Shown in pieces: positions 18,060-31,200 of a stretch of DNA of 64,000 bases; position 1 is the first letter of the stretch; the number at the start of each line of letters is the position of its first letter. The translations under genes and the position numbers were made by a program. Location: assembly GCA_008011715.2 (NCBI GenBank), contig CP136508.1, positions 1,798,001-1,862,000 of the forward strand. The letters are read 5' to 3'. The notes under the pieces were generated by a model that did not search any database, was not told where the DNA came from, and saw nothing but the letters and a program-made list of their open reading frames with translations. The stretch comes from [Empedobacter] haloabium. Lineage in GTDB: Bacteria; Pseudomonadota; Gammaproteobacteria; Burkholderiales; Burkholderiaceae_D.

Positions 18060-18530
18060 CCGAACAACCGCACCCCACGCGCAACAGTGCCGGGGTTAGG
18101 GGACCTCTTTAGCTGCTAAAAAGAGAAAAGGCAGCGGCGGCTCAACCAACGAAGAGCCTCACACATCACAGTCGAACAGCGCATGGTCGGCAGCACGGTC
18201 GACCATGCCCTGTTTTCATTTGTAATCACCTAAAGACTTGATTCCACGACGGTTTTGCCATAGGTCGGGCCTCTTCGAGCGCGGCGAATTCCAAAGTGTA
18301 AACAGCAAATCGGCTTTGAATTCAACCACTTACGGCTGAGAAACGCCTGCACGTTCCGTGCGTAATGTGTGCACATGATGTCGGGCGCGGGTATCCCGCG
18401 AAACGCCGGAACACCGATTGCGACAGCCAAAGGCGCAGGCATTGAATCTGCGCGTAATCCACGCATCAACAAGATGCCCCCGCTATGACTGCCGATCACG
18501 AGCCGATCCGCCTCACCCTGATCATGTGTT
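18060..18530. other. Gap downstream of the immunity gene
   Basis: I see no gene with a family match in these 470 bases. A minus-strand frame at 18230-18499 could encode 89 residues (MIGSHSGGILLMRGL...), but it has no ribosome binding site or recognisable domain. The gap separates the rhs immunity gene from the rhs remnant and is the usual place for displaced toxin-immunity cassettes. Confidence 0.4.
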
Positions 18531-18833
18531 TTAGCTCATTGGCTCTCCTTCCAATAATGCGCAAACTTGTAGCAACCACCCGCGGTAGGTTAATCCATCT
18601 GCTTGTGGGTTGTAATAGCTGCCAAGTTGATTCACGATGCGTGACAGATCATCTTCTACTGGTGCGTTGATCAAGAGGTTTCTTAGCTCCCTCGAAGCTT
18701 CCCTTACTTCATCTCTGGGAAATTCGCTTAAATATCGTTCAACGACCCCGGTTGCAGTTAGAGATTCCTCAGGCCAGTCTGGATGAAAGTATCCAGCAAA
18801 AAATTCATATAAATTTGGGTATGTAGTTTTCAT
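18531..18833 (-). CDS. CdiI-type immunity protein for the RHS toxin
   Basis: A 100-residue acidic cytoplasmic protein. The opening TTYPNLYEFFAGYFHPDWPE and the later NQLGSYYNPQADGLTYRGWL fit the CdiI_2-type family of contact-dependent inhibition immunity proteins, which I recall as partners of RNase A-like CdiA toxins. Its ATG (18831-18833) overlaps the TGA of the giant rhs gene (18830-18832), so it is translated with the toxin. It should bind the C-terminal toxin domain and protect the producer. Base composition is clearly more AT-rich than the rhs body, as expected for an exchangeable toxin-immunity cassette. Confidence 0.85.
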   Translation of the reverse strand: MKTTYPNLYEFFAGYFHPDWPEESLTATGVVERYLSEFPRDEVREASRELRNLLINAPVEDDLSRIVNQLGSYYNPQADGLTYRGWLLQVCALLEGEPMS

Positions 18834-19210
18834 TGAATAGGGAATCCAGTATGAATTCTGAAGCCACTAGGCATGCTCGTGTCTTGACGTAATATTAGTC
18901 GCAAGCTTGATGTGTCAACAGCATTTGTCATGCCTCGTTGAATTGTTAATCCGGCGTTATCCATGAATGTGTGCTCAAGTATCATTTGCGGCTTTGATGT
19001 GCCTAGCCAAGCATTGATTCTGGCTTGATTTACGTCTAAAGCATCGGAAATCGCGACCTCAGCCGTCGCACGATTATAAAAAGAAGAAGAACCTGTTATT
19101 TTCGGCTCTGCCGCAAGTCGATTAAGTAGCTGCGCTTCTGTTTGAGCGACGTGTTTAAGTAACAAATGCCCACCAGCTGCCTCGTGTGCAGCTAAGCCAC
19201 CATCTGTAAC
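18830..19210 (-). other. C-terminal RNase A-like toxin domain of the RHS protein
   Basis: Residues about 5438-5563 of the giant protein. The segment GLAAHEAAGGHLLLKHVAQT (with H5452), then SSFYNRATAEVAISDAL and the terminal GFRIHTGFPIQ, follow the bacterial CdiA-CT RNase A fold, which uses an N-terminal histidine and a C-terminal threonine and aromatic residue. It would cleave RNA in a target cell. The adjoining CdiI-type gene agrees. Activity is inferred. Confidence 0.8.
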
Positions 19211-22200
19211 TATCGGGCTAAACGCTGCTATCGTATTTTTACCAACTTCATTGCCAGGCTCGACGGCGTACGCTAAACCACCGGTGCGGTACATGTAGTT
19301 CTCGAGCAGCGAGCCAGCCTTTGGCGCGAGCCACCTCACTGTCGCTGTCGCCCCAGTAATCGCTCCGTCTACGGCAAGCATGCCCACTTTGCCAACGCCT
19401 ACAGTCGCAAGCCCTCCTGCGCCGAATTTGAACACCGAATCAGCCTGCTCTGCAAACGGCTTGTTCGAAAAGTCCTTAAATCCTTGGATAGCATCGTTAA
19501 CGATTACGCCAGGGTTATTAGCTGCGAACTTGAGAGCGTTGTAAGCAGCTGCCCGCGTATTCGAATCGGTCACAAGTTGGAAAGCACCTTGAGCCGTTTT
19601 TGCTAGATCGTAGCCTACCTCATTTAGCAGTCCGCCAATGTGCCATGCTGCGGCACTGTAACCATTGCTTGCGCCGGCTTCCCTAGACGTATAGAACCGG
19701 CGATCCGAAGCTGCCGCAGCTGCCAGGAAATCAATTTGCGTTGACTGCATCTGAACTGGGCCAATGTTTTTCGGCGTCAGGCCAAAGATAGCATTCAACC
19801 GCTGATTTACATCGCCGCCATCAACAACAACTTGTGGAATAGGTGCTTGGTAATTTGAAAGGCGTTCGTCGTTACCACTCTTTCCGTAAGGATCATCGTA
19901 AGTTTCCAAGGCACTGAGCCAGTCCTTAGCTCCGCCGAGGAACTGCCTTGAAGTGAGCCCGCCGTACATATTGCGCTCTGCCTGCTCACGGGAAATTGGC
20001 TTGGTTGCTCGGCTTGCCTGTTGTGCATCGCCGGATTGCGATCCCATGCCAGCCAAACTGTTCCCCAACGCATTGCCAAACGCATCCGCAGCAATCTGAA
20101 CAATCTCGATCTTACCTCCTCGCGCGACCGCAGTCGCAACACCGGCTGCAAAACCAATTGCAGTGGCTCTTGTCACCGGGCTGCCCTTAAGGAAGGCCGC
20201 GACCGGATTACTTCCGCTCAGATATTGCGAGGTTACCTGACCCACTCCAGCACCGGCAGCTGAAGCCGCGACGTTACGCCACTCAAATTTTTCCTGCAGG
20301 CCCGTAGCTACCGCGACGGTCTGGGAAACCACGTTTGATGCCGCTGCACGTGCAGCTGCCGCCTGCCATGTATCACCCTTGAACAATTCTGGCATGCCTT
20401 GCAATTCCGACATGCCTTGTGTTACTGCGGCACTGATGGCAGCTCTACCAACGGCTTTCCAGTCGAATTTGTCTTGCGATCCCGTCGCCATGGCCGTGAG
20501 TTGGCTAGCGATCGACCCGGGGATAGCGCCCAGATAATGCGTTACGACCACCGCCACGATCACTGTCAAGATCTGACCTATGACACCACAACCCTTCTTC
20601 GCCGCCTGCGGCGGCGGCAACGCCATTTCCGGGGTGGTACTACCGATGACTTCGCTAGCATTGTACGGCCGGAACGTGTCCGCGCCGTTGTAAATGGTCG
20701 TGGCCTTGGCCGGCAGCACCAGTTGCTGGCCGGCCTTCAGTGGCGTGTCGATGGCGGTCAGGCCGTTGGCGTCGGCGATCAGGTACCACAGGCGTTCGTC
20801 GCCCCAGACGTTCTTGGCGATCGACGTCAGCTTCTCGTTGTCGCTTTGGACGACGTACACACCCGTGTTGCTGTCGTTCGGGCTGGCCGCCGACAGGACC
20901 TGGTGCACGTTGCTGAACGACTCGTGCGCCGCGCTGCTGGTGCCGATCATTTCGCCGTTGGCGATCAGCGTGTGGGTCTGGACGTTGTTCTGCGTCTTCT
21001 CCAGCACGTGGCCGTCGCGGTCGTTGATCAGTTCACGGGCGTTCTCGCCAGTGACGCGGATCATGAAGCCGTTGGCGTCGTATTCCATCTGGCTCGTCTT
21101 GGTCGGGCCGCCGTCGTTGGTCACGTCCGTGCGCGTCAGCAGGCGGCTGCCGCGCAGCGTGCCGTACGTGTTGGTCGTGGTCTGCCCCTGAGTGGCGTTG
21201 CCGGAGTAGGCCTTGTAGCTCGACAGGTTGCCGCCGTGGTCGTAGTTGAAACTGACCATGCTGCGCTGGTTGTTGCCTGTACCGTCCAGCGTGCGCTGGT
21301 ACGCCAGATTGCCATGGGCGTCGTAGTCGTTGAGCTGGCGCTCGGCGTTGTCGCGCGAGGCGATCACGCGGCCGGCGCTGTCGTAGCGGCGGTAGCCCGA
21401 TTCGGTGCCGTTCGTCAGGATCTGCGACAGGCGCCCCAACGCGTCGTACCGGTAGGTTTCCGTCGTCAGCGTCCCGTTCAGGTACTTGTCCTCGATGCGG
21501 TTGCCGGCGAAGTCGTACTTGATGTCGTGCGACGTGATGGTCTTGTTGTCGAACTCCTTCCAGTAGGACGGGACGTCGTCGCGCGGCATCGCGTAATCGT
21601 CCCGGCGCGGCCCGGCCGGCTGCTGCACGAGCTTGGGATCGCGATAGGTCGTCACCACCTGGCCACCAACCTTCACGACGCGGTTCATCTTGTCGTACGC
21701 ATAGTCGACCGTGATGGACTTGGCATCGCCCACGTCGTTGACGTAGCTGGTGCTGACGGTGCCGCGGTTGCCGAACGCATCGAGTTCGTAGCGGACCTTG
21801 TAGCGTGCCCGGCGCACGTCCGAATCGATGCCGGTCAGGCGGTTGCGCGCGTCGTAGGTGAGGGTGTTGGCCTGGACCGCGCGCACCCGGCGGCCCTGGG
21901 CATCGAGCAGCCAGGTCTGTTCGGACACGCGGTTGCCCGCGCGGTCATAGCCGTAGCGCGCCAGTTGGCTGAGCGATGGATTGTCCAGGGCGACCGTCAT
22001 GGCGGCGTCCCGGTAATCGATATCTTTCGTTTCCAGCAGTAGACCGGTACCTGTCTCGTAGCTGTACGTGACGCGCTGGTAGGCAGCCGGCTGCAGGTCA
22101 GTCTCTACCGTGACGGTGTCGGTGCTGGCCAGCTGGCCGGCACCGTTGTACGTACTGGACGTACGGTTGCCGCCCAGGTCGACGTGCAGCGTCACGCGGC

Positions 22201-25200
22201 CGAAGCCATCGTATTGCCACGACTGCGACTTGGCCAGGTCGGTCTCCAGGCCGGCGGTGCTGTTCTCCCGTTCCGCGACCTTCTGGTTCAGCGCGTCGTA
22301 GACGCGATAGGTCGCCATTTCGGCGTCGTAGAATGCCAGGATGGGCGCCCCGTCGTAGCTGGCGATGACATTGCCGCCCAGGTCGTAGCGGTAACGACGC
22401 ACCTGGCTCATGACCGGCTGCGCGCCTTCCGTGTCGGCCAGGGTACCGTTGCCGACCGCGATGCGGCGGCCCAGTTCGTCGTAGCCGTAGGTGTCGACGA
22501 TGCGTGCACTGATCTTCGTATCGTTGGTCGCGCTGCCAGTGGCGATGCCTTGCCAGTTCGCGATCTCGGTGACCGCGCTGGTGCGCCGCACCAGCCGGCC
22601 CAGGCGGTCGTAATCGTAGTTGTAGACCACCTTCTCGGTGCCATCGAGCATCTCGGTGCTGGCGATGCGCTGGCCGAACGCGTCGATCGTGTAGCTCACG
22701 GAGCCGCCGTCGGCATGGGTTTCGCGCGTGACGATGCCTTGCGCGTTGTATTCATAACCGGTGACGCGGGTGACGCCGGAGCCGCCTTCGGTGCTGCTTT
22801 GCAGGCGCCCCAGTGCGTCGTATTTGTTGGTCGTCTGCAGCGATACCAGCGTGGTCGTGCCGGCCTTGACCTGCGTCGTCATCGGCAGCGTGCTGGTCAA
22901 CACGCGGTTGTTGCCGTCGTAGGTCATCGTGGTCAGCCAGCTGCTGTTGCGTGCATCAGCCACCGTGAGGATGTTGCCCCAGCGATCGACGGTGTACTTG
23001 TCTCTGGTGCCGCCGCTGGTGCGGATGCCGGAAACGCTGCTGCCGATCACCGGCGGCAGGGCCGCCAGCGTATGCGGCTGGATGGCTTTCCAATCCATCG
23101 CTCGCACTTTTTCGTCGGCCACACGCAGGGCACTGGCGTCGCGCTGGGCATCCTGTGCCAGCGACTGCAAGCCAGCCCCCACGCGCGACTGGAAGCGCAC
23201 GCTGGTGGCGCGCGCCAGCAGGTCGTCGCCATCGGCCGCAAGGTCGGCGATCAGGTTCAGCACCACCTGCGCCCGGCTCTGGCTGGCCAGCTGCTGGCGG
23301 TATTTCAGCGTCTCGGCGGCGCCCGGCACGTGACCCAGGCCGTCCTTGAACAGCTTCGCCAGGAAGCTGTCGTTGTCCAGCGCGTCCGGATACAGCAGCT
23401 TGCCTTCCTCCGCCTGGCCCAGCATCGAGCGGGCCAGCGCCACCAAGTCGCCATTGGATTGCTTCAAGGCGTCCAGCCAGAAGCGCACGCCGGACGGCTC
23501 AGGGACGCGATTGTAGAGCAGCGTGTAGAGCTGCACGACACGCACGGCGTTGCCCGCCGCCGGGTCGGCGGCAAGCGCCCGCGCGCCCGTGCTGTCGTAC
23601 TGGGCCGCGATGCTGCGCTGGCTGATATTGACCAGCGTCGTATAGGCCGCCAGATCCGCGGCACTCTCGCTGCCCTGGGCGAGGACGCCCAGACGGGCGG
23701 CGACGCGGTTGTTCAGGTTGGTCGCATCGGCGTTCACGCCGGTCGTCACGCCGGCCACGAAGCGGACGGCGAGGTCGGCCCGGCTGACCGTCGCGGACAA
23801 CTGCCTGGTCCAGAATGCCAGTCCGGTGGGGTCGTCCTTGAAGTCGCGGCCCAGGCCGAAGTTGTACAGCTGCGTCACGAACTGGGCATCGCTCATGCCA
23901 GCGGGGTAGAGCGCATTGCGCTGCGCCTCCGGCGTTGCCATCAGCGTTGCCGCCAGCTGGCTCGTGTTTGCCGATCTGTCCAGCAGGCGGTGATGCCAAT
24001 AGTGCAGCTCGCCCAGCAGGGGCGGGCGGTTCAGCAGCACGATATACAGCTGCACAATCTGCTGCGTATACATTGCGCCCCGAGTGGTGCTAATCCGTGT
24101 AGTCGCCACGCCGATGGCTGTGCGGGCCTCAGAGGCAACTGCCAGCAGCGCGTCGCTGATCACACGGCTTGGCGCGGCGGCGGCATTCATCGCCGCCAGC
24201 GGCTTGCCGTACACCTCATAGTCGGCTTGCGCCTTGCTCCAATCGCTGTTGGCAGCGTTGTAGCGGATACTGGTCTCGGCGGCCAGCTTGATGGCGCCAT
24301 CGGCTTTGATGACGGCGTCGTTCGCCGAGATCAGTTCTTTCAGCGACTCCAGTTCGTTGGAAGTCGCCAGCTTCTTGGCGGTCGCCTGCTCGATGGTAAT
24401 GCCGGCTCCGTTGTACTTCGCCAGCGGGGCCGCGACGGCTCGGGTGGCCTCGGCCGCCGCGTCGATCGCGGGCTGTTCGGCGTTGATGTCGGTTTCAGCA
24501 CGCGCGATGAACTGCTTCTCCAGTAGCGTCGTCGTAGCGGCGTAAGGATGGCTCGCATCGTTCATGAACCCCTTGGCCACGGTCACGCGCGAGACCGGCG
24601 GCTTGGCGCGCAACTCGTTGGTCAGGTGCCAATCGACTTCCGCCCGCGTCGGATTGGCCTTGTTCAGTACCTTCAGGTACAGGCGGCGCACGAACGCCTC
24701 GTCGTCGGCCGGGTAGTCGACCGCGATCAGATCGGCCATCAACTGGTCGGTCGAACGGCCCGCGTGGATGTTGCGCATCTGGTCGACCACGCCCTTGTAG
24801 TCGGCGTCACCGCGCAGCGCAGCATAGATGTCGACGACCGTGTGGCGGGTCGGCAATTTGAGCAGGTCGCGGCCATAATCGCCCCACGTGACCGCAGCTG
24901 CCTTCGCCTTCAGCGCCGCGGTTTCTTTGCTTTTCGCCGTTTCGTAGTCGCGGTAAAGGGGCAGTACGCGCCCGTAGTCGTCCGAGGCCTTGTTTGCCGC
25001 CGCTTCGGCTTCCGCCTTCATGGTCAACAGGAAGCCGGCGACCTTGCTATCGAAGCGCTCCTTGTAGGCCACGCCTGCCGGGTGACCTTCCGAATAGCTG
25101 AGGAAGGCGGTGAGCAAGGTGACGGCCAGCTGGGCGCGCGCATAGGGATCGCCGGCGCCGCTCCTCAACTGCGTCGCGTACATGTCCACTTCGGCGGGTG

Positions 25201-28200
25201 TTACTTCGGTGCGGCCGAGGATGTTCTGATATAGCGTGCGCACGAACGCTTCGTCGGACAGGCCGCTGTACATCTTGCTACCGTCGGGGCCATTGAGCAT
25301 CGCGTAGGCGATCGTCTTCAGCGCGGTATCCGGCTGGGCATGGTAGTCGACTTCCTTGAACAGCTGCGGCGCGATCGGGCGCTGCAGGAGCGATGCATAC
25401 AACTGCACTACCCGCAGCCGTAGCGTGCCAAGCCCGTCGCCAGCCTTGTCGGCCCTGCCGAGCGCGGCGCTGGCCGCGGCGCTGTCGGTTTGCCGCTGCA
25501 GCTGGATGGCGTTGTATTCCTGCGTGAGCGCTTCCAGACTGGTCTTCAGTTCGTTGGCGCGCACCGACAACGGTGCCGCCTTGGCCGATAGCTCGGATAC
25601 CTTCGTCGTGATGGCCTTGTCGACTTCGATATACGCATCGTAGACCCGTGCCGAGAACCCAGAACGGTCGCTCAGGAACGTCACGGTGCGCGCATCCGGT
25701 GCGCCGTTCTGGTAGCCGATCACCTCGTTCAGGATGCCCAGCGCGACGGTGCCCCGGGTCTTCGGCGCGGTACCGCCCAGGGCCGCCGTCCAGGCGTCCA
25801 GCGTGGCTTGCGGCACCACGTCGGCAATTCCACTCACCGGGCGCCCCAGCACGGTACTGTAGACGCGCCGGACGAAATCGGCCGGCGCAAGGCCGGCGTA
25901 AATGGCCTGGCCCTCCGGGCTCTCGATAAAGTGTTGCGCCGTCTGTTCCAGGGAAGCGTTGCCGATCCGGGTGGCGTAGTCGTTGATCGCGTCCAGGTCC
26001 GGCGACAGCCGGAACGTGGCGGCGCTGCGTCCCAGCAGGCCGACGTACATCTGCATCAGCTGCATCCGCACGCGAGCACTCGGCGTGGCCTCGACCTTCG
26101 CCAGGGCCGTGTCCCGGTTCGCCCCCGCGGTACCACCGTTCGCGCCAGCCTGCGCCAACTGCGCACCCTGCGCCGCGGCCGCCTGCACGCGTTGCGCGCC
26201 AGCCTGCATCTCCCGCAGTGCCGCGTCGCCGAGCATCCGGATGGCACTGGCGATATCGGTGGCGGTCACCTGGTTCAGCACGTCGCGCAGGACTGTCGCA
26301 TTGCCGATGTCCAGTTGCGTCCCCATCAGCATCGCTACCGCCACCTTGTTGCCGAACGTCGCGCGCAGTCCAGACTGGTCGGCCGGCAGGCCGGGACTGT
26401 CCAGCATGCCGGTGGCCACGCGCCAGGCCAGCTCGGTACGCGGCATGCCCTTCGCCAGCATGTCGACATAGCCCAGCACCTCCTTCTCGGCCGCCGCCGG
26501 GCAGGTGCCCAGCGCGGCCACGTACAACTGTCGTACGAAGGTGTCATTGCTCATCGTGCCCCAGCCGCGCAGGGCCGGATGGAGCTCGTCGACCGCCAGG
26601 AAGCCGGTGGCGATGCGGGTCCAGTCCGCATCCGTCGCAGGCAGCTGCGTCATGTAGTTGTTGAAGCCAGCCTTGTCCGGTGCCCGGCCCAGCAGCACGA
26701 CGTACAGCTGCGCCACGCGGCGCTGCATTTCTTCGTACGGCGCGCCAGAGGCCGCCACCGACGTAGTCTTCTCGTACAGCGTGGCGGCTTCCAGCGCGGC
26801 CTTGATGCCCAGCTGTGCGGCCTTTAGCGCCGCCTGCGGATCGCCGGCGGTGGTCACACCGGCCAGCATGGCGCGGCCCGTCGCTCCGTCGATCTGGTTG
26901 CCTTTCGTGACCGCCGATTCGTACGCCAGCGCGACCTTGTTGTTGAACAGGTTGCGCTCGGCCAGCGGGGCCTTGTCCTGGCCACGGTAGCCGGTGACGT
27001 TGTCGATCAGGTCCAGCACGAACTGGGCTGGCGTGATTGCGGGCGTGGCGGCGAACTTCGCCATCCACTTCCCCTGCTCCGTCGGTGTTGGTGGACGCCC
27101 CAGCATCACGTGGTGCAGGCGCGTCACAAGCTGCTGGTTGTAGGCGTCGGTACTGAGCTTATCCGACGGGTACATCCATGGCGCCTGTGCTTCGGCGCTG
27201 GCTAGGAAACCGGCGACGACGTCCGTCATCGCGGCGCCTGCCAGTTTTGCCAGCTGGTCGTTCACACCCTTAGCTTCGGGCACGCGGCCAAACAAGGCAA
27301 CGTACAGCTGCACGATGCGGGTGCGGTTTCGCTCAGCCGCCGCTGCCTCCGCGCCAGCCTTCAGCGCGCCCGGCAAGTCCGTTACCGCCTGCTGCATCAG
27401 CTGGTCGGCCAGGAACTGATTGGTGCCGCGCTCTTTCACCATGTAGCCGTACAGCGCCTCGGTCTTTGCCGCGATCACCTTGGCCAGGTCGCCGCCGGCG
27501 CCGCGGATCGCGTCGAGCAGGTCCAGCAGCACCTGGCCGCGGCCGTCGTTGCGATCGCTCTTGGCGCGCGCATACAGACCGGCCCACTCGGCGATTTCCG
27601 TTTTATAACGGGTGTCGGTAGCGGCAACGCCAAAGGCCTGCTGGTAGATCGTCGTGATGGTCTTGACCGGATCGTCGGCGTTATAGCCGCGGCTGGCGGC
27701 TTCCTCGCTGAGCAGCATGGCCGACAGCAGTTGCGCCGTGTCGCGCCCCTCGTTGTAGGCATCCAGCCAGAAGTTCAGGCCATTGGCATCCGGTGCGCGG
27801 TTGAACAGCATCGTGTACAGCGCGACCAGCTCGCGGTCCAGCTTTTCGCGCTCCGTGACCTTGACCGTCAGGGTACCGGCCTCGCGCCGGGCCGCGGTGT
27901 CGCCCGGTGCCTGCACCCACACCTCATATTGCAGGTCGCCCGCATCGAGGCCGATGGTGGAAAACGCCAGGCTGTCGCCCAGCCAGTGCACGCGCTGGGG
28001 TGCAGCCGTCGTCCATTCCTGCGTGCCCTTGGCGCGGTAGCGCACCGTCACGACGCTGCCCCAGTCGTTGATGTCGCCGATCAGGAGCTGGCTGTTGTCG
28101 CTGACCTGCCCGGGTTGCTGCGGCTTGCGCACCCAGTTGCCGTCCTCGCGCACGAGCACCGTCAACAGGGGGTTCCAGACCGCGCTGTCGGCCACGTGGC

Positions 28201-31200
28201 CCAGCATGTCATAGCGCGTGTCGGTGCGGCGCACGTCCATCCGGCCCAGCGCCTGGCTGGCGTCCGTCAGGCCCGCCAGCGCGCCGATGGTTTCGCTGAC
28301 GATGCTGGAGGTGGCATTGCCCTGCACGTCGAACAGCGTGACCTTGTAGACGCCGTCGCCCGCGTTGCTGAGCCAGGCATTGCCGGCGTTGTCGTAGCGC
28401 GTTTCCTCGCGCCGCAGCACCTTGCCGGCACTGCTGACGGTGTTGGCGATGGCTTCGCCGAAGGCGTTGTAGTCGGTGTGGCGAATGGTGTCCGGCGGGG
28501 TTGCCGGTGTGCCGGCGCCGTTTGCCAGCAGGTCGACGTTGCCCGGCTGAGTCACGTCCACCAGCCGCCCCAACGCGTCGTACGCATTGATCGTGAACGC
28601 CGTTTCCTGCGTGCCGGCGCTGGTCACGCTACGCCACTGCTTGGCGACCCGGCCGAAGCGGTCGTAAGAATAGTTGATCGTCTTGTTCTCGGCGTCGATC
28701 GTCTTCACTGCGCGGCCCAGCGTGTCGTACACGGTGGCGGTGATCCGGTCGAGCGCCGGGTTGGGGGTAAGCGCCGACGTGCCGTCGGCATACTCGATGC
28801 GCAGCACCGTGTTGCCGAAGACATCCAGGCGGAACTGGGTGTACGGATTCTTGGCACTGCTATTCGCTACGCGCGCCGTTCTGACAGTCCGGCCCAGCGC
28901 GTCGTACCAGATGAGATCGCGGGTGTTCGACGCGTCGGTGGTCGAATACAGGCGACCCAACTCGTCATAGGCATAGGTAGTGGCGGCATTGACCTCGGCG
29001 CCCTTGCGCAGTTCGCTTAGCTTGTTGCCGTTGGCATCGTAGGTGTACACCGTCGTGCGGTCCGCGGACGCGCTGGCGGGTGGTTGCGGCGAGGTTGCGG
29101 TCCACAGCGATTGGGCGGCGTCCCACTTCCCGATGGCCGTGGCGAATTCCTGCGTTTCGGTCAGGCGGCCGGCGTCATCGTATTTCCAGGTCGTCAGGTA
29201 GCCTTTTGGTGCCGTCGCGTCGAGCACGTCGACCTGTGCCCGCTTGTCGCCGCGCTGGTCATAGTAGTACAGGGTAGAGGCGGCTTGCGTCAGCGCCTTG
29301 CCGCTGGCGTCGGCGCCGTAGACGTTACGCTCGGCCACTTCGCCGAAGCCGTTGTAGCGGGTGACGGTCGTCCGCGCCGCCGTCAATTGCGGCTCGCCGG
29401 ACAGGCTGTGCGTATCGTAGAGAGAGGAAGCCGGTTCGGTTACCTTGACGGCGCGGCCCAGCAGGTCGTATTCGGTGCGCACGACACGATTCGCCGGCGC
29501 CGCTTCACGCTGTTTCAATACCTTGGCGCGTTGTGCCGGATCGTACGATTCGATGCCAGGGATGGCGTCGGCATAGCGCGTCAGTGCGGCCACCTCCCCA
29601 AAGCTGTTGCGCTTGTGATGCGTGACATAGCCCAGCGCGTCGATCTCGTTGCTGACGCGACCGGCCAGGTCGTAGCTCTTGTAGCTGACATTGCCCGCCA
29701 CGTCGCGGTTGCGCACTGCATTGCCGAGCGTGTCGTAGCTGACCTCGACGTACAGGTCCGCCAGCGTGGTTTCGTTGCGGACGGCGCGGCTGGACGGGCC
29801 GTCCTTGGCTGGATCGTACACAGTTGCCGGTGGCAGCAGGGTCTTCACCTGACGCCCCGCGAGATCGTATTCGTAGCGCGTGGAGCGCAGCATCGTTTCG
29901 GTGATGTGCTGTCTGATGCCTTCGCTACGCGTCTTCAGGTTGCCCAGTGCATCGTAAGCGTAGCGCGTGAGCTGGCTGACCGGTATGGGCGACATGAACG
30001 GCCCTTGCGCGATATTTTCCAGCCCAGCAGCCGAATAGGAATCCACGGTCGGCGTTTCTTCTTGCAACAGCCGCCCCGCAGCGTCGTACGTGTACGTCCA
30101 AATTTGGTTCAGCTTGTTCTTCAGGGTCAGGCGTCGCCCGATGGCGTCGTAGGTATACGACTCGGCTTTCTGCAGCGCGTCCGTCGTGCTCAGCACGCGG
30201 CCCAGGGTATCGTACGTGTACCCCACGGTACGAGGGCGCAGCACCGTGGTCGCCGCGTTCTGCCGGCCGGCCGATGCCAACAGCGCGGTGACGAGCGCGC
30301 TTTCGCTGCCGGTGCGTTCCGCCGGCGTCAGTTCCGTAGGGTAGCTGACCGTCGCAATGCGGTTGCCCAGCGCGTCGTAGCGTTGTTCGACGAAGTAGCC
30401 TGCGGCATCGACGGAGAAGCGCAGACGGCCGTTCTGGTCGTAGATGTAGCGTTCGCTGCGGTCTCCCGCCGCCGCTTTGACGAGTTTGGCGACGGCATCC
30501 GCGCCCGCTGCCGCCGGGAAGGCCGACAACGGCGTCTCGTAACGGACAAGCTGGACAACATTGCCCAGCGCGTCGTACCGGCGTTCGGTGACGGCGCCGG
30601 CGGCGTCGATCTCGAAGCGGGCCCGCCCGTTCAGGTCGTAGGCGGTGCGGCTCACCCGATCCAGCGGCCCTGCCAGCGGCAGCGTGCCGTCGGCGTTGGC
30701 CGCCGCGGCATACACGCGCGTCTCGACGCGGTTGCCCTTGGCATCGTAGACGAAGCCCGTGACCATACCGGTCGCGTCGATGGTCGCGACCAGGCGATTG
30801 CCCGCGTCGAAGATGCCGCGCGTGACGCGGTCGTTGTCCTTGTCCGCGCGTACCGTACCCAGCAGGTCGCCCGGTGGCGTGCCTTCCAGCGCCGTGGCGT
30901 ACTGGGTCGTGCGTACCAGATTGCCGGCGCCATCGTAGACATTGCCGCTGACGGCCCAGCGCATGGCGCCGCCCGCAGGCTTGCCCTGGGCGACGGCCGT
31001 GGCGATGACACGCCCGGCGCCATCGTATTGGTAGCGCGTGACGGCGTCGCTGTCGCCCACTGGCGCCGCCCGCAGCAGCGCGCCAGAGAGCGCCTTGGCG
31101 GACAGCGGCTGGGCAAGCGCACGCCGCTCCAGCACGCGGCCGGCCGCGTCGTAGGTGGTGCGGGTGACGGACCAGTTGGGAATGCCGTCCGCGCCATTGC

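Noticed and set aside
18230..18499. Minus-strand frame of 89 residues
   Set aside because: No ribosome binding site and no family match; GSHSGG resembles a universal-stress motif only by chance.
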